A stretch of 64,000 nucleotides of DNA, taken from NCBI GenBank assembly GCA_020060215.1, contig JAGVAP010000011.1, positions 18,852 to 82,851 of the forward strand, written 5' to 3'. A model generated the notes under the pieces. It had not been told where the DNA came from, did not search any database, and was given only the letters and a program-made list of their open reading frames with translations. A program made the position numbers and the translations under genes. The stretch is from Deltaproteobacteria bacterium (GTDB lineage Bacteria > Desulfobacterota > DSM-4660 > Desulfatiglandales > HGW-15). Below are positions 45,120 to 54,267 of this stretch, piece by piece. The first letter of the stretch is position 1; each line of letters opens with the position of its first letter.

Positions 45120-45713
45120 ATGGCAAAGACGGTTGTTCAGGAATTCACCAAAGGTCTGTGGGCGGAGGTCCCGCCCTATCGCCTGGTCCTCGGCCTCTGT
45201 CCGACCCTGGCGATGACCAAGGGCGTGGACAGCGGCCTCGGGATGGGTATTGCGGTCACCTTCGTCCTGGTCTGTTCGAACCTGCTGATCTCGCTCCTGC
45301 GGAACATCATCCCGAGGGACGTGAGGATCACCTGCTATATCATCGTGATCGCCACCTTCGTGATCGTGGTGGAGCTGCTCATGCAGGCCTATACCTACCC
45401 CCTGTTCCTGCAGATGGGGATCTTCATCCCCCTGATCGTGGTCAACTGCATCCTCCTGGGGCGGGCCGAGGCCTTTGCCGCGAAAAACGGCGTGGGCAGG
45501 TCCCTCCTGGACGGTCTGGGCATGGGGATCGGGTTCACGATTTCATTGACCATCCTGGCCGCCATTCGCGAGGTCCTGGGGAACGGAACCTTCTACAATA
45601 TTCCCGTGTTCGGGCCTTCTTTCGAACCCTTTGCCTTCCTGGTCACGGCCCCCGGCGCCTTCGTCTGTCTGGGGCTCATGCTTGCCCTGATGAACCTGGT
45701 GGGAAAGAAGTAG
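45120..45713 (+). CDS. rnfE: Rnf complex subunit E
   Basis: A 197-residue RnfE/NqrD-type membrane protein with about six helices. LVLGLCPTLAMTKGVDSGLGMG carries the conserved membrane cysteine, and VNCILLGRAEAFAAKNGVGRSLLDGLGMGIGFT is the family signature. Forms the ion-channel core with RnfA. 12 bases after rnfG. Confidence 0.95.
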   Translation: MAKTVVQEFTKGLWAEVPPYRLVLGLCPTLAMTKGVDSGLGMGIAVTFVLVCSNLLISLLRNIIPRDVRITCYIIVIATFVIVVELLMQAYTYPLFLQMGIFIPLIVVNCILLGRAEAFAAKNGVGRSLLDGLGMGIGFTISLTILAAIREVLGNGTFYNIPVFGPSFEPFAFLVTAPGAFVCLGLMLALMNLVGKK

Positions 45714-45725
45714 TCTGCGGAGGAA

Positions 45726-46304
45726 ATGATGGGCGATTATATGCTTCTGGTAGTCAGTGCCATCTTCGTGAACAACATCCTTCTGATGCAGTACCTGGGG
45801 AACTGCCCGTTCCTGGGGACCTCCAAGAAGATGGACACGGCCATAGGAATGGCCATGGCCGTTGTTTTTGTCCTCGTCCTGGCCGCTTCCATCACGTGGG
45901 TGACGGAGGCCGTGCTCCTCAAGCCCTTCGGTCTGGAGTACCTCAGGACCATGGCGTTTATCCTGGTCATAGCCACCCTGGTGCAATTCGTGGAGATGTT
46001 TCTGAAGAAGAGCATTCCTGCGCTCTATGCAGGTCTGGGGATCTTCCTGCCGCTTATCACCACCAACTGCGCGGTGATGGGCGCCTGCCTGATCAATATC
46101 AAGGAGGAGTACGGCTTTCTCCAGTCCCTGGTGGCCTCTTTCAGCTATGCGGTGGGTTTCGGGCTCGCCCTGGTCCTCTTTGCAGGAATTCGGGAGCGCG
46201 TCGATCTGGCGAGGGTGCCGAAGCCCCTGAGGGATACGGCCATCGGGCTGGTCACGGCAGGCATGTTTTCTCTGGCCTTCTTCGGATTCAAGGGAATGGC
46301 TTAG
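45726..46304 (+). CDS. rnfA: Rnf complex subunit A
   Basis: A 192-residue RnfA/NqrE protein with about six helices. FVNNILLMQYLGNCPFLGTSKKMDTAIGMA holds a conserved cysteine, as does LITTNCAVMGACLINI; these two sites coordinate the Fe centre reported between RnfA and RnfE. Followed by a 240-base gap before rnfB, which contains a GC-rich palindrome (ATCCCGGGG...CCGGGGTAGTAT near 46338-46365). Confidence 0.95.
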   Translation: MMGDYMLLVVSAIFVNNILLMQYLGNCPFLGTSKKMDTAIGMAMAVVFVLVLAASITWVTEAVLLKPFGLEYLRTMAFILVIATLVQFVEMFLKKSIPALYAGLGIFLPLITTNCAVMGACLINIKEEYGFLQSLVASFSYAVGFGLALVLFAGIRERVDLARVPKPLRDTAIGLVTAGMFSLAFFGFKGMA

Positions 46305-46544
46305 TGCCACCGAACCCCTTCGCGAGGATGGAGTATCCCGGGGGGTCGATCGATCCGGGGTAGTATCAAGGCGTCTGGTCATCTGGAATGGTTTCGGGAT
46401 TCGCGCCTCGGATTTCGGATTTACCGGAAGTCCTGTCTGTGATTGAAGTCCGGCCCTCATGGCTTAGACGGATAAAAGGTTCTTTATCGTGGTTCTTCGG
46501 CTTCCATGGCTTCTTCACTGGAAGCCGCTCCTGGGAGGAAGTTC

Positions 46545-48623
46545 ATGATTGCGGGTTTGCTGATCATGGGGGGGTTGGGGGTACTGTGCGGTGCCGGTCT
46601 GGCCTTGGCCTCAAAGATATTCTATGTCTACGTCGACCCGAAAGTGGAGGCGGTGACGAGTGCCCTGCCAGGGGCGAACTGCGGAGGATGCGGCCAGCCG
46701 GGGTGCGGCGCCAACGCCGAAGCCATTGTGAAGGGAAAGGCATCGCCGTCGTCCTGCGTGGCCGGGGGGCCTGAGCTCGCAGCGGAGATTGCGTCGATCA
46801 TGGGGGTGAAACTGGAGGCCCGGGAGCCCGACGTTGCGCGGCCGGGCTGCACCTACGGCACCCAGGATGCGGATCTCAAGTATCTCTACGACGGAGTCAT
46901 GGACTGCCGTGCGGCGGCACTGCTGGGGGGAGGGTCCAAGGTCTGCCCCATCGGGTGCATCGGCCTGGGGACCTGTGTGAGGGCCTGTCCCTTCAACGCG
47001 CTTTCCATGGGACCCGATCATCTACCGGTAGTCAATGTGGAGCGCTGCACCGGTTGCGGGACCTGCGAGCGCGTCTGCCCGAAGGGGATCATCACCCTGA
47101 CCTCCAATTCGAGACGCATCGGGGCGGAGTATACGGCCGGCGAATGCACGGCCCCATGCCAGCGGGCCTGCCCTGCCGGAATCGATATTCCCGCCTACAT
47201 CCTCGCCATCAGGGAGAAGGAGTATCTCGAGGCCGTCCGGATCATCAAGGCGACCAACCCGTTCCCTTCGGTCTGCGGCCGCATCTGCGTCCATCCCTGC
47301 GAGTTCGACTGCCGGCGGAACCTGGTCGACATGGCCGTCGCCATCAACCCCCTGAAGCGCTTCGTGGCCGATTACGAGATGAATTCGGGCCAGCGGGTAC
47401 AGCTGCCACGGGCCCCTGAAACGGGGAAAAGGGTCGCGGTGGTCGGGGGCGGCGCGGAAGGTCTGACCGCCGCCTATTACCTCAACCGCCTCGGCCATGA
47501 GAGCACGGTGTACGAGGCCGGCGAGCGGCTCGGGGGGCTGCTCAACAGCGGGCTGCCTGAAAACCGGCTTCCCAAAAAGGTGCTCGAGTGGGAGATCGAC
47601 GGCATCCTGGAGGCCGGCGTGCATGCCGGTCTGAGACAGCGGCTCGGGAAGGACTTCACGATCGATTCCCTGCTCCAGGCGGGGAACTCCGCGGTTTTCG
47701 TTGCCACCGGCGGGTGGGATACCCAGGTCATGGAAAGAAGCGGCGGGTTGATGTCTCTTCCCGGCATTCAACTCCTGATCGATTACCTGCTCAGCCATCG
47801 GGAAGGAGGAAAACCGGCCGCAGGAAAGAAGGTCATGATCCTGGGCGGGGGGAGGGCGGCCCTCGATGCAGCCGGGCTCTGCCTGAGGTCGGGTTCTGAG
47901 AAGGTGTACGTGGTTTTCCGCAGGTCCCGGGAGGGGAGCGGTTATACGGATGCGGAGATCGGCGCCGCTGAAAAGGAAGGGGTCCTCTTCTTCTTTGAAG
48001 GCGCCCTGACCAAGATGATCGGCCGGGGTCCCGAACTGCAGCAGGTCGAGATCAGGAGCAGGTGGACCGATCATCAGAAGTCGGAGTTCCTGGAGGTGGA
48101 TAGACTCCTGATCGGCGCCGGACGATTTCCCGAGTTGATCTATGTGGCCCGCAAGGAAGAGGGGCAGGAGGAAGGGGAGAAGAAGGCCGGCCCCATTTCA
48201 TGGGAGACGTTCTCCCCTTATCCGAGTCCGTTTGCAACGGAAGATGTGGGGATCTTTCGACCCGGAGAGGCGGCGAGCGACTACAAGGCCGTGGTGGAGG
48301 CTATCGGGGCCGGAAGAAGGGCGGCCAACTCGGTGAACCTGTTCCTCTCGGGGAAGGGATTGGATGCACCCGCAGGGATGATTCGGAAGAGCACGCGGGT
48401 CCTGACGCTGGACAGGCTGGAGCCTCTATCCCCTGCGCCCAGGCAGGAGATGCCGGAACTCCCCGTGGACGAACGGATCGGGGACCCGGCCGCAGAAATC
48501 GCCCTGGGGTACTCGGAAGAACAGGCCGTGAAGGAGGCGGAACGCTGCCTGCAGTGCGGATTGATCTGTTACAGCCGCCTGCAGAAAATACAGCAAGGGG
48601 CGAGAATACGGCATAGCGCATAG
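46545..48623 (+). CDS. rnfB: Rnf complex subunit B fused to a GltD/NfnB-like flavoprotein
   Basis: A 692-residue protein. Residues about 1-28 form the membrane anchor (FMIAGLLIMGGLGVL). The Fe-S domain CGGCGQPGCGANAEAIVKGKASPSSC (about 45-70) is the PF04060 domain of RnfB, followed by 4Fe-4S motifs CIGLGTCVRACPF and CTGCGTCERVCPK (about 140-185). Then comes a GltD/NfnB-like module: CQRACPAGIDIPAYI and CGRICVHPCEFDCRRNL (about 205-270), an FAD site (VAVVGGGAEGLTAAYYLNR), a second nucleotide site (VMILGGGRAALDAAG, VYVVFRRSREG) and a C-terminal FAD segment (VVEAIGAGRRAANSV). Standard RnfB ends after its ferredoxin domain. ATG 46545 follows GGGAGGAA. The residue pattern GGGRAALD differs from the common GGGNxAMD. 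Confidence 0.9.
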   Translation: MIAGLLIMGGLGVLCGAGLALASKIFYVYVDPKVEAVTSALPGANCGGCGQPGCGANAEAIVKGKASPSSCVAGGPELAAEIASIMGVKLEAREPDVARPGCTYGTQDADLKYLYDGVMDCRAAALLGGGSKVCPIGCIGLGTCVRACPFNALSMGPDHLPVVNVERCTGCGTCERVCPKGIITLTSNSRRIGAEYTAGECTAPCQRACPAGIDIPAYILAIREKEYLEAVRIIKATNPFPSVCGRICVHPCEFDCRRNLVDMAVAINPLKRFVADYEMNSGQRVQLPRAPETGKRVAVVGGGAEGLTAAYYLNRLGHESTVYEAGERLGGLLNSGLPENRLPKKVLEWEIDGILEAGVHAGLRQRLGKDFTIDSLLQAGNSAVFVATGGWDTQVMERSGGLMSLPGIQLLIDYLLSHREGGKPAAGKKVMILGGGRAALDAAGLCLRSGSEKVYVVFRRSREGSGYTDAEIGAAEKEGVLFFFEGALTKMIGRGPELQQVEIRSRWTDHQKSEFLEVDRLLIGAGRFPELIYVARKEEGQEEGEKKAGPISWETFSPYPSPFATEDVGIFRPGEAASDYKAVVEAIGAGRRAANSVNLFLSGKGLDAPAGMIRKSTRVLTLDRLEPLSPAPRQEMPELPVDERIGDPAAEIALGYSEEQAVKEAERCLQCGLICYSRLQKIQQGARIRHSA

Positions 48624-48639
48624 CGTGAGACGAAAAAAA

Positions 48640-48674
48640 CCGCTCCTCCCATTCTAAGGAGGAGCGGTTTTTTT
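48640..48674. terminator. Intrinsic terminator after the rnf operon (bidirectional)
   Basis: A perfect 10-bp stem CCGCTCCTCC (48640-48649) / GGAGGAGCGG (48658-48667) with an 8-base loop, followed by seven T and preceded by seven A. Works for rightward rnf transcription and could also stop leftward transcription from the next gene. Confidence 0.95.
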
Positions 48675-48751
48675 CGGCCCCGGATGAAAATGTTCGGGGA
48701 ACGGGTCCAGAGAAGCAGCTGACCTCATCTCTTACATGAAAATTCTTGCCT

Positions 48752-48823
48752 TGTAGGAGCAAGCTCCTGCTTGCGATTCATTCAATCCCCGGAGGGTCGC
48801 AAGCGGGAGCTTGCTCCTATAGA
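48752..48823. repeat. REP-like inverted pair, second family
   Basis: TGTAGGAGCAAGCTCCTGCTTGCGA (split: 48752-48776) and its near-complement TCGCAAGCGGGAGCTTGCTC... (48797-48823) face each other across 20 bases. Each arm is itself a stem (GGAGC/GCTCC). The unit resembles REP sequences known from Pseudomonas and differs from the TTTCGC family at 3.8, 8.8 and 52.7 kb. Confidence 0.8.
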
Positions 48824-48901
48824 AGAGAGGAACCGCGGGAAGTTCCCTCCGCGATCCATCCTGCCGCCTCAGCGGCAAGCGGCCCAGTCCGGCCTCTGGC
48901 T

Positions 48902-50878
48902 CTACGCCGCCTTGGCCAGGAACGTTTTCTCCTCCGACTCCAGGATCAGGTCGATATCGAGCAGGATCGTGACCTCCTCGGCCTTTTTGGCGATCCCGAG
49001 CACGTAGTCCGTGTTCACCTCGGATCCGAACTTCGGACACTCCTCGATGTCCGTGGCCTTGATGTCCGCCACCTCGAGGACCCGGTCCACCACGATCCCC
49101 ATGAAGGTGGAGCCTCGAAGCCCCGAGATTTCCACCACGATGATGCAGGTCCTGTCCGTATACTCGATCGGCTCCATCGCGAACTTCAGCCGCATGTCCA
49201 TGACGGGGATCACCTTCCCCCGAAGATTGATGACGCCCTTCATGAAGTCGGGCAGATGAGGCACCGGGCGGATCGGGATCATGCCGATGATCTCTCTGAC
49301 GTCCAGGATACTGATGCCGTATCTTTCCGATGCGATGCCGAAGGTGAGATATTTGCCCTCGAGGTTCGTCCGGGCCCCCACTGACTCCAGGATGCCTCCC
49401 CTTGCGATGTTTCGCTTCTGTTCCTCGGTTCCCTTCCGGTCCTCGACTTCCGGTCCGGCACTCCCGAGATCGAGGTTCAGGGTCGCCTTCTTCTTTGGAC
49501 CGCCCTTGCAGGCGATCTCCGCAAACCGCGTATCCACAAACGACTGGAGATCGATCATCGACCCGATGTTCATGTTCCGGGACATGTATTGCTGGATGAC
49601 ATCGAGCTCCTCCAGCACAGGGTAGAGGTCGTCGGTCTGGATGCCCTTCGGATCGGTGAGGACCTCCCTCAGGAGCTCCTTTTTCAGCCCCATTTTCCCG
49701 TCGGGGTCAAGAAAGGAGGTCGCGATCTCGGCGGACTGGTCGGGGCTTTCTTTGATGAAGCGGCCGGCTTCGACGACAAGGTTGCAGAACTCCTGGATCG
49801 CGTCGGGGTAACGCCCGATCGCCTCGTCCCTGAAGACCGCCACACAGCAGGGATGGTTCTCCCAGATCTCGCTCGACAGAAACTGGCGCTCGGCCACCCC
49901 GGCCGAAATCGCCCGGGAGCCGATCGGTTCCGCCACCATGAAGCCGCAGGCGTCGGAATTCTCTGCGAGGAATTCAGGCATCTTGATGGGGGGCACCACA
50001 TCGAAAAGCACATTGACCGCCGCAACCCCGGCCAGGCCCGGTTTCAAGCCCATCTGGGTGAGGTACATGTGGGCAAGCATGTTGTGGATCGACATCTTGT
50101 GGGGAATGAACACGGTCTTGTGTTTGAAGAACTGCTGATAAGGCTGACGGTAAGGGGCCGCCGCATTTCGGACGAAAATGCTTCCGTTCCGGTGCGTGAA
50201 CAGGACGAGCTTGATCGGCACTCCATAGTTGTAGAGGTCCATTGCCGCCGGGGCGAGGATGAAGGCACCGTCCACTTCTCCCTGCTCCAACGCCTTCTGC
50301 ACCGGGTTCCACCCCGGCATGCACAGGGTCTCCAGGGAAAAGTGCTCCGGACTTCTCTTTCCCTTGTTGATGAAGTGGCTGGCGACTCCCAGGGTCAGAT
50401 GATCGGTAATCTGGATGTGGGCGATCCGCAGCCGGACCTTTCCCTGGAAATCCGTCCTCGGCGCCGCCTCGACCTTCGGGGCCGGGGTCACCCTGGCTCC
50501 GAAGGCCTCCTCGATCTGTGCACTGAGGTCATCGGGGGTGAAGGGCTTTGCGACCACACCGTTCGCGCCTGCCCCGGTGGCCTTGGTCACGGACCCCTTG
50601 TCGCCCTGACCCGTTGCCATGATCACGGGGAGGGTGCGGTACTCCTCCTGTCCCCGCACCCACACCAGCAGCTCATATCCATCCATGTTCGGCATGGCCC
50701 AGTCGCTGATGATGAGCCGGATGTCCTTATGCCGGTTCAGTTGCTCGATGGCGTCATTGCCGTCCACGGCTTCCAGCACGTTGGTGAAACCAAGCTGGTT
50801 CAGGATCTTGATCTCCATTTTCCTCATGACCGAGGCATCTTCCACCAAAAGGATTCTGATATTGCGGTCCAGAGCCAT
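48902..50878 (-). CDS. Receiver - NMT1/NrtA-type solute-binding domain - CheW fusion
   Basis: A 658-residue soluble protein. REC residues about 5-130: LVEDASVMRK, phosphoacceptor Asp59 in LIISDWAMPNMDG, and KPFTPDD. Residues about 150-460 match a periplasmic binding protein of the NMT1/NrtA/CmpA type (LRIAHIQITDHLTLGVASHFI; CMPGWNPVQKALEQGEVDGAF; AAPYRQ; GFMVAEPIG) but with no signal peptide, so it is cytoplasmic. Residues about 520-650 are CheW: YLTFGIASERYGISILDVREIIGMI, PDFMKGVINLRGKVIPVMD and VDRVLEVADI. It would join ligand sensing, phosphorylation and a chemotaxis array in one chain. No MCP or cheA is adjacent. Transcribed toward the rnf terminator. Confidence 0.8.
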   Translation of the reverse strand: MALDRNIRILLVEDASVMRKMEIKILNQLGFTNVLEAVDGNDAIEQLNRHKDIRLIISDWAMPNMDGYELLVWVRGQEEYRTLPVIMATGQGDKGSVTKATGAGANGVVAKPFTPDDLSAQIEEAFGARVTPAPKVEAAPRTDFQGKVRLRIAHIQITDHLTLGVASHFINKGKRSPEHFSLETLCMPGWNPVQKALEQGEVDGAFILAPAAMDLYNYGVPIKLVLFTHRNGSIFVRNAAAPYRQPYQQFFKHKTVFIPHKMSIHNMLAHMYLTQMGLKPGLAGVAAVNVLFDVVPPIKMPEFLAENSDACGFMVAEPIGSRAISAGVAERQFLSSEIWENHPCCVAVFRDEAIGRYPDAIQEFCNLVVEAGRFIKESPDQSAEIATSFLDPDGKMGLKKELLREVLTDPKGIQTDDLYPVLEELDVIQQYMSRNMNIGSMIDLQSFVDTRFAEIACKGGPKKKATLNLDLGSAGPEVEDRKGTEEQKRNIARGGILESVGARTNLEGKYLTFGIASERYGISILDVREIIGMIPIRPVPHLPDFMKGVINLRGKVIPVMDMRLKFAMEPIEYTDRTCIIVVEISGLRGSTFMGIVVDRVLEVADIKATDIEECPKFGSEVNTDYVLGIAKKAEEVTILLDIDLILESEEKTFLAKAA

Positions 50879-51217
50879 TCCCGTTCGCCTCCCTGCTTGC
50901 GATCATTAGACATCCTTCTGGAGAACGATCATGCAAGAATCCCGCCGAACCGCGGATCTCAATCAATGGCTTGATATCAAAGTCGATTTCCCATCCCCAC
51001 CCCTTGCCCCGGAAGGATTCCCGGCATCGCCGAATGGATCCGTTGGAATATTGACAGGGGGTCAGACTTGGGGCTCGTGGCGGAATGTGCTCTCCCACAT
51101 TTTCCTTGACTTGAATTCCGGATTTTGTTTCTTCTCTTCTGGCCTGAAAAGCGGCTGGTCCTGCGCTCATCCTCGAAAGCAGGGATGCCGGAACATGATC
51201 AGGGAAGGGAAGCATTC
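50879..51217. other. Divergent promoter region, CheW-fusion and PBP genes
   Basis: 339 bases between divergent genes. TTGACA occurs at 51051-51056 and TTGACT at 51109-51114, but neither has a clear -10 at the right distance. No gene seen. Confidence 0.35.
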
Positions 51218-51967
51218 ATGACCGAGAGGATCTTTTTCTGTCTCCTTGCTTTATCCGTCGTCGTTTCTTCCCCCGTCGCACTGCCGGCTGAAAAGGTCTT
51301 CGTCAATGGGTTCGACATCAACTTCCCTCCTTTCGCCTTTCTGGACAAGGATCATCGTGCCGACGGACTGGACGTGAAGGCTCTGGAGTGGATTGCAGGG
51401 GAAATGGGGTTCAAGGTAAGGCATGAACCCACTGAATGGGACAGCGTGGTCGCCTGCCTGAAGGAAAAAGGAATCGACATCATCGCCTCAGGGATGAGCG
51501 TCAACAGCAAGGCCGGGGAAGACGTGAGTTTCACCATCCCCTACTGGACCATGAAGAGAGTGATTGTCGTCAGGAAGGACTCCGGCCTGACGACGGACCG
51601 GATCATGACCAGAGGCCATAGACTGGCCGTCCTGAGAGGGACCGATGAGGCCGGGTGGATCGAGGAGAACCTGGTCGAGCGGGAGAGAAGACCCTTCACG
51701 CTTTTTTACTATGACTCCGCCCCACCGGCCATCGAAGAGCTGCTCAACGGCAAGATCACCGGGATCGCGATGTCCGACGCGCTGGCCAGGGATGCCGTCA
51801 GAAGTCACCCGGTGAAGATCCTCGGTCCCTTCGGGATGCCGGACGAACATTTCGCCTATGCCGTCCGGAGGGAGGATACCGCCCTCCTGCAGCTCCTGAA
51901 CGAAGGCCTCAGGAGACTGATGGCGTCCGGGTACTGGGAGGAGCTGAAGAAGAAGTACATGGAATAG
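51218..51967 (+). CDS. Extracytoplasmic solute-binding protein, family 3 (amino-acid type)
   Basis: A 249-residue secreted binding protein. Signal peptide residues 1-24 (RIFFCLLALSVVVSSPVALPA). The mature N-terminus FVNGFDINFPPFAFLDKDHRADGLDVKALEWIAG is the family 3 pattern, then IDIIASGMSVNSKAGEDVSFTIPYW and LRGTDEAGWIEENL. Such proteins feed polar amino-acid importers or serve as sensors; no permease or ATPase is adjacent. ATG 51218 follows AGGGAAGGGA. Confidence 0.85.
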   Translation: MTERIFFCLLALSVVVSSPVALPAEKVFVNGFDINFPPFAFLDKDHRADGLDVKALEWIAGEMGFKVRHEPTEWDSVVACLKEKGIDIIASGMSVNSKAGEDVSFTIPYWTMKRVIVVRKDSGLTTDRIMTRGHRLAVLRGTDEAGWIEENLVERERRPFTLFYYDSAPPAIEELLNGKITGIAMSDALARDAVRSHPVKILGPFGMPDEHFAYAVRREDTALLQLLNEGLRRLMASGYWEELKKKYME

Positions 51968-51999
51968 CGGTTCACCGTCGAGGAGCGGATGCGAAGAGA

Positions 52000-52665
52000 T
52001 TATTTTGATATCATCGCGCGCATCATGTCCGATGCGTTCTGCGCGTGGTCGGCGATGGAGCCGATGGTCTCCACCAGCCGGATGAGGAAGAAGGCGTGCA
52101 GGGGGTCCTTCACGGTCTTGAATATCTTGTGAATGAGATCCCGCTCATACTGATCGGCCTCGTGCTCATGCTGCCGTATGTCCCGTATCAGGGATTTGAG
52201 CTGATTCCTCTTCTCCCGGAAGGGAGACCTGAAGAAATCCGCTGCCAGGCCCACCAGGGGTGACAGCTTCTCGATGGCCGGCACCGTGGAGTTGACCAGG
52301 TACTTCAGATCCTCACCCAACTCGTCCGCGATGCCTTGCGGGCGGTAGGAAAGCCAGTACAACGACTCCTCCACCGAGTCCAGAACGCCGTCCTGCTCCC
52401 GCAGGTACATGAAGAAGGCGAACTTGTCCACGGGCATGAGGATCCCCCTCGGCATGTGCCCCCTGATGTTCCTCTTGATCGCATCCGCCTCGGATTCCAG
52501 CCTCGCAACCTGGTCCGTGAGGTCGTCGAAGTCCTCGCACCGCTTGTCGATGTGGCACTCGACCGCCTTGGAGAACATCTTGGCGCATTCATGGACCTTG
52601 TCCGCGTGGCGCTTGAGGTTCTCAAAAGGCGATCTGTAGAAGAGATACATCAGGCTGCTGCGCAT
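52000..52665 (-). CDS. DUF47/PhoU-like protein, Pit accessory
   Basis: A 221-residue helical protein of the PhoU-like DUF47 (TIGR00153) family, full length. The pattern of repeated Glu/Asp-rich helices (EFHD-like HIDKRCEDFDDLTDQVARLESEADAIKRNI; RDIRQHEHEADQYERDLIHKIF) is that of proteins that regulate Pit transporters. It is encoded just downstream of the pit gene in the same direction; a BIME lies between them. Confidence 0.88.
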   Translation of the reverse strand: MRSSLMYLFYRSPFENLKRHADKVHECAKMFSKAVECHIDKRCEDFDDLTDQVARLESEADAIKRNIRGHMPRGILMPVDKFAFFMYLREQDGVLDSVEESLYWLSYRPQGIADELGEDLKYLVNSTVPAIEKLSPLVGLAADFFRSPFREKRNQLKSLIRDIRQHEHEADQYERDLIHKIFKTVKDPLHAFFLIRLVETIGSIADHAQNASDMMRAMISK

Positions 52666-52716
52666 GACCTCACCTCCTTGATGAAGAGGGTTCAGGGGTT
52701 CCTTGGATATATTTCA

Positions 52717-52805
52717 GTAGGATGGGTGGAGCGCAGCGGAACCCATCGAATCCGGACGTGCGAAGCGGAAGACCGATGGGTTTCGCTGCGCTCCACCCAT
52801 CCTAC
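52717..52805. repeat. BIME: two inverted TTTCGC-family REP units
   Basis: The left unit (52717-52747, GTAGGATGGGTGGAGCGCAG...) and the right unit (52775-52805, GATGGGTTTCGCTGCGCTCC...) are exact-style inverted copies with a 27-base spacer. It sits between pit and its DUF47 gene. Same unit as 3789-3851 and 8765-8858. Confidence 0.9.
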
Positions 52806-52816
52806 AGACCTTGCGA

Positions 52817-54088
52817 TCACGTAACAAACAACCTCGAAAGTATCCAGTAAAAGATCATCGAAAGGACGATCGTAAAGGGCAATGTCGTCAGCCAGGAGGA
52901 GACGATATTGCGGATGACCCGAAGATCAAGCATTCCCATGCCCCTTGCAAAGCCTATGCCTATGACCGAACCCACCAGCACGTGGGTCGTGGAGATGGGG
53001 AGCCCCAGATGGGAGCAGACGAGGATGGTGGTGGCCGCGCCGAACTCTGCGCAGAATCCCCTCACCGGCGTGATTTCGGTGATCTTGCCGCCGATCGTCT
53101 CCATCACTTTAGGCCCGAGTGCCAGGAGCCCTCCGCCGATGGCGATGCCCCCCATGGCGAGCATCCACATGGGCACCTGCACCTGCGCCTCCACCGTCCC
53201 GCTTTTCATAATGGAGTAGATCGCCGCCAGGGGCCCCACTGCATTGGCCACGTCGTTGGATCCATGGGCATAGGCCACATAGCATGCGGTCGTGATCTGG
53301 ACATAGGCAAAAACACAGTTGACCTTTTCACCCTCGTCTCCCCTGATCCAACGGCACCCTTCTCCGCCCAGGCGCAGGAGGACCGCCTTCCCCCCGAGCC
53401 CGGCCGCCATTGAAAAGGGGACCACGAAGATCATGGATTCCCAGATGTCTATTCTCCAGGGGAGATTCCTCAGCCCCTCGGAGGCGATGGAGAGGATGAT
53501 GACAAAGAACACGCCCGAGAGGAGCCATGGCGCGTAGGCCTGGGTGGCCCTGTAGGGGAAGTCGGCCGACAGGATCTTCCGGCGGATGAGGAGATAGATG
53601 GATCCGCTCACGAGCCCTCCTGCGATCGGGGAAAACACCCAGCTTGCGGCAATCATCCCAAGCTTTCCCCATGAGACGGACCCCGGCCCCACGGACAGGA
53701 CGCCGAAACCGACCACCGCCCCCACGATCGCATGGGTCGTGGAGATCGGCATCCCATAATGGGTGGCGAGGTGGACCCAGATCCCTGCAGCCAGGAGCGC
53801 CGCAAACATGCCCAGGAGCATCTTCTCCGGAGATCCGGCGAAGAGCGAGGGGTCAATGATCCCCTTCCGAATCGTGTTGGTCACGTAGCTGCCGGCGAGG
53901 ATGGCGCCGGCCAGGTTGAAGACCATGGATGCGAGGACGGCCCTTTTCAGGGTCAAGGCCCCGGACCCCACGGAGGTGCCCATGGCGTTGGCCAGATCGT
54001 TGGCCCCGATGTTGACGGCCATGTAAAGACCCACCAACGTGGCGGCGGCCAGGACGACAATTTCCGCTGAGGCAGGGAATGGATTCAT
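52817..54088 (-). CDS. pit: Low-affinity inorganic phosphate transporter, Pit family
   Basis: A 423-residue Pit-type permease with about ten helices. Both halves carry the PiT signature: GANDLANAMGTSVGSGALTLKRAV (N half) and GSNDVANAVGPLAAI (C half), with HYGMPISTTHAIVGAVVG and HLGLPISTTHVLVGSVIG. It imports phosphate (as metal-phosphate) with the ion gradient. The start was set at ATG 54088 by homology length; an extension to a TTG at 54166 is in frame but has no site. Followed by DUF47. A dead phoR lies upstream. Confidence 0.9.
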   Translation of the reverse strand: MNPFPASAEIVVLAAATLVGLYMAVNIGANDLANAMGTSVGSGALTLKRAVLASMVFNLAGAILAGSYVTNTIRKGIIDPSLFAGSPEKMLLGMFAALLAAGIWVHLATHYGMPISTTHAIVGAVVGFGVLSVGPGSVSWGKLGMIAASWVFSPIAGGLVSGSIYLLIRRKILSADFPYRATQAYAPWLLSGVFFVIILSIASEGLRNLPWRIDIWESMIFVVPFSMAAGLGGKAVLLRLGGEGCRWIRGDEGEKVNCVFAYVQITTACYVAYAHGSNDVANAVGPLAAIYSIMKSGTVEAQVQVPMWMLAMGGIAIGGGLLALGPKVMETIGGKITEITPVRGFCAEFGAATTILVCSHLGLPISTTHVLVGSVIGIGFARGMGMLDLRVIRNIVSSWLTTLPFTIVLSMIFYWILSRLFVT

Positions 54089-54267
54089 GAAGATGTAAGG
54101 GAAACCGGATCTCCTCAGGAGTTCGCGAGGCGCCTGCGTTCGCAGAATGGCCGCGTTTGGTATCAAGGGAGAGTAGAAGACGGAGGAGGTCTCGTCAAGC
54201 CTCTTTTTTTCCTTGAGGAAAATCGCACGGTTTTTTTGCTATCCTTCGCCCTGTCGGGCAAGAGGCC

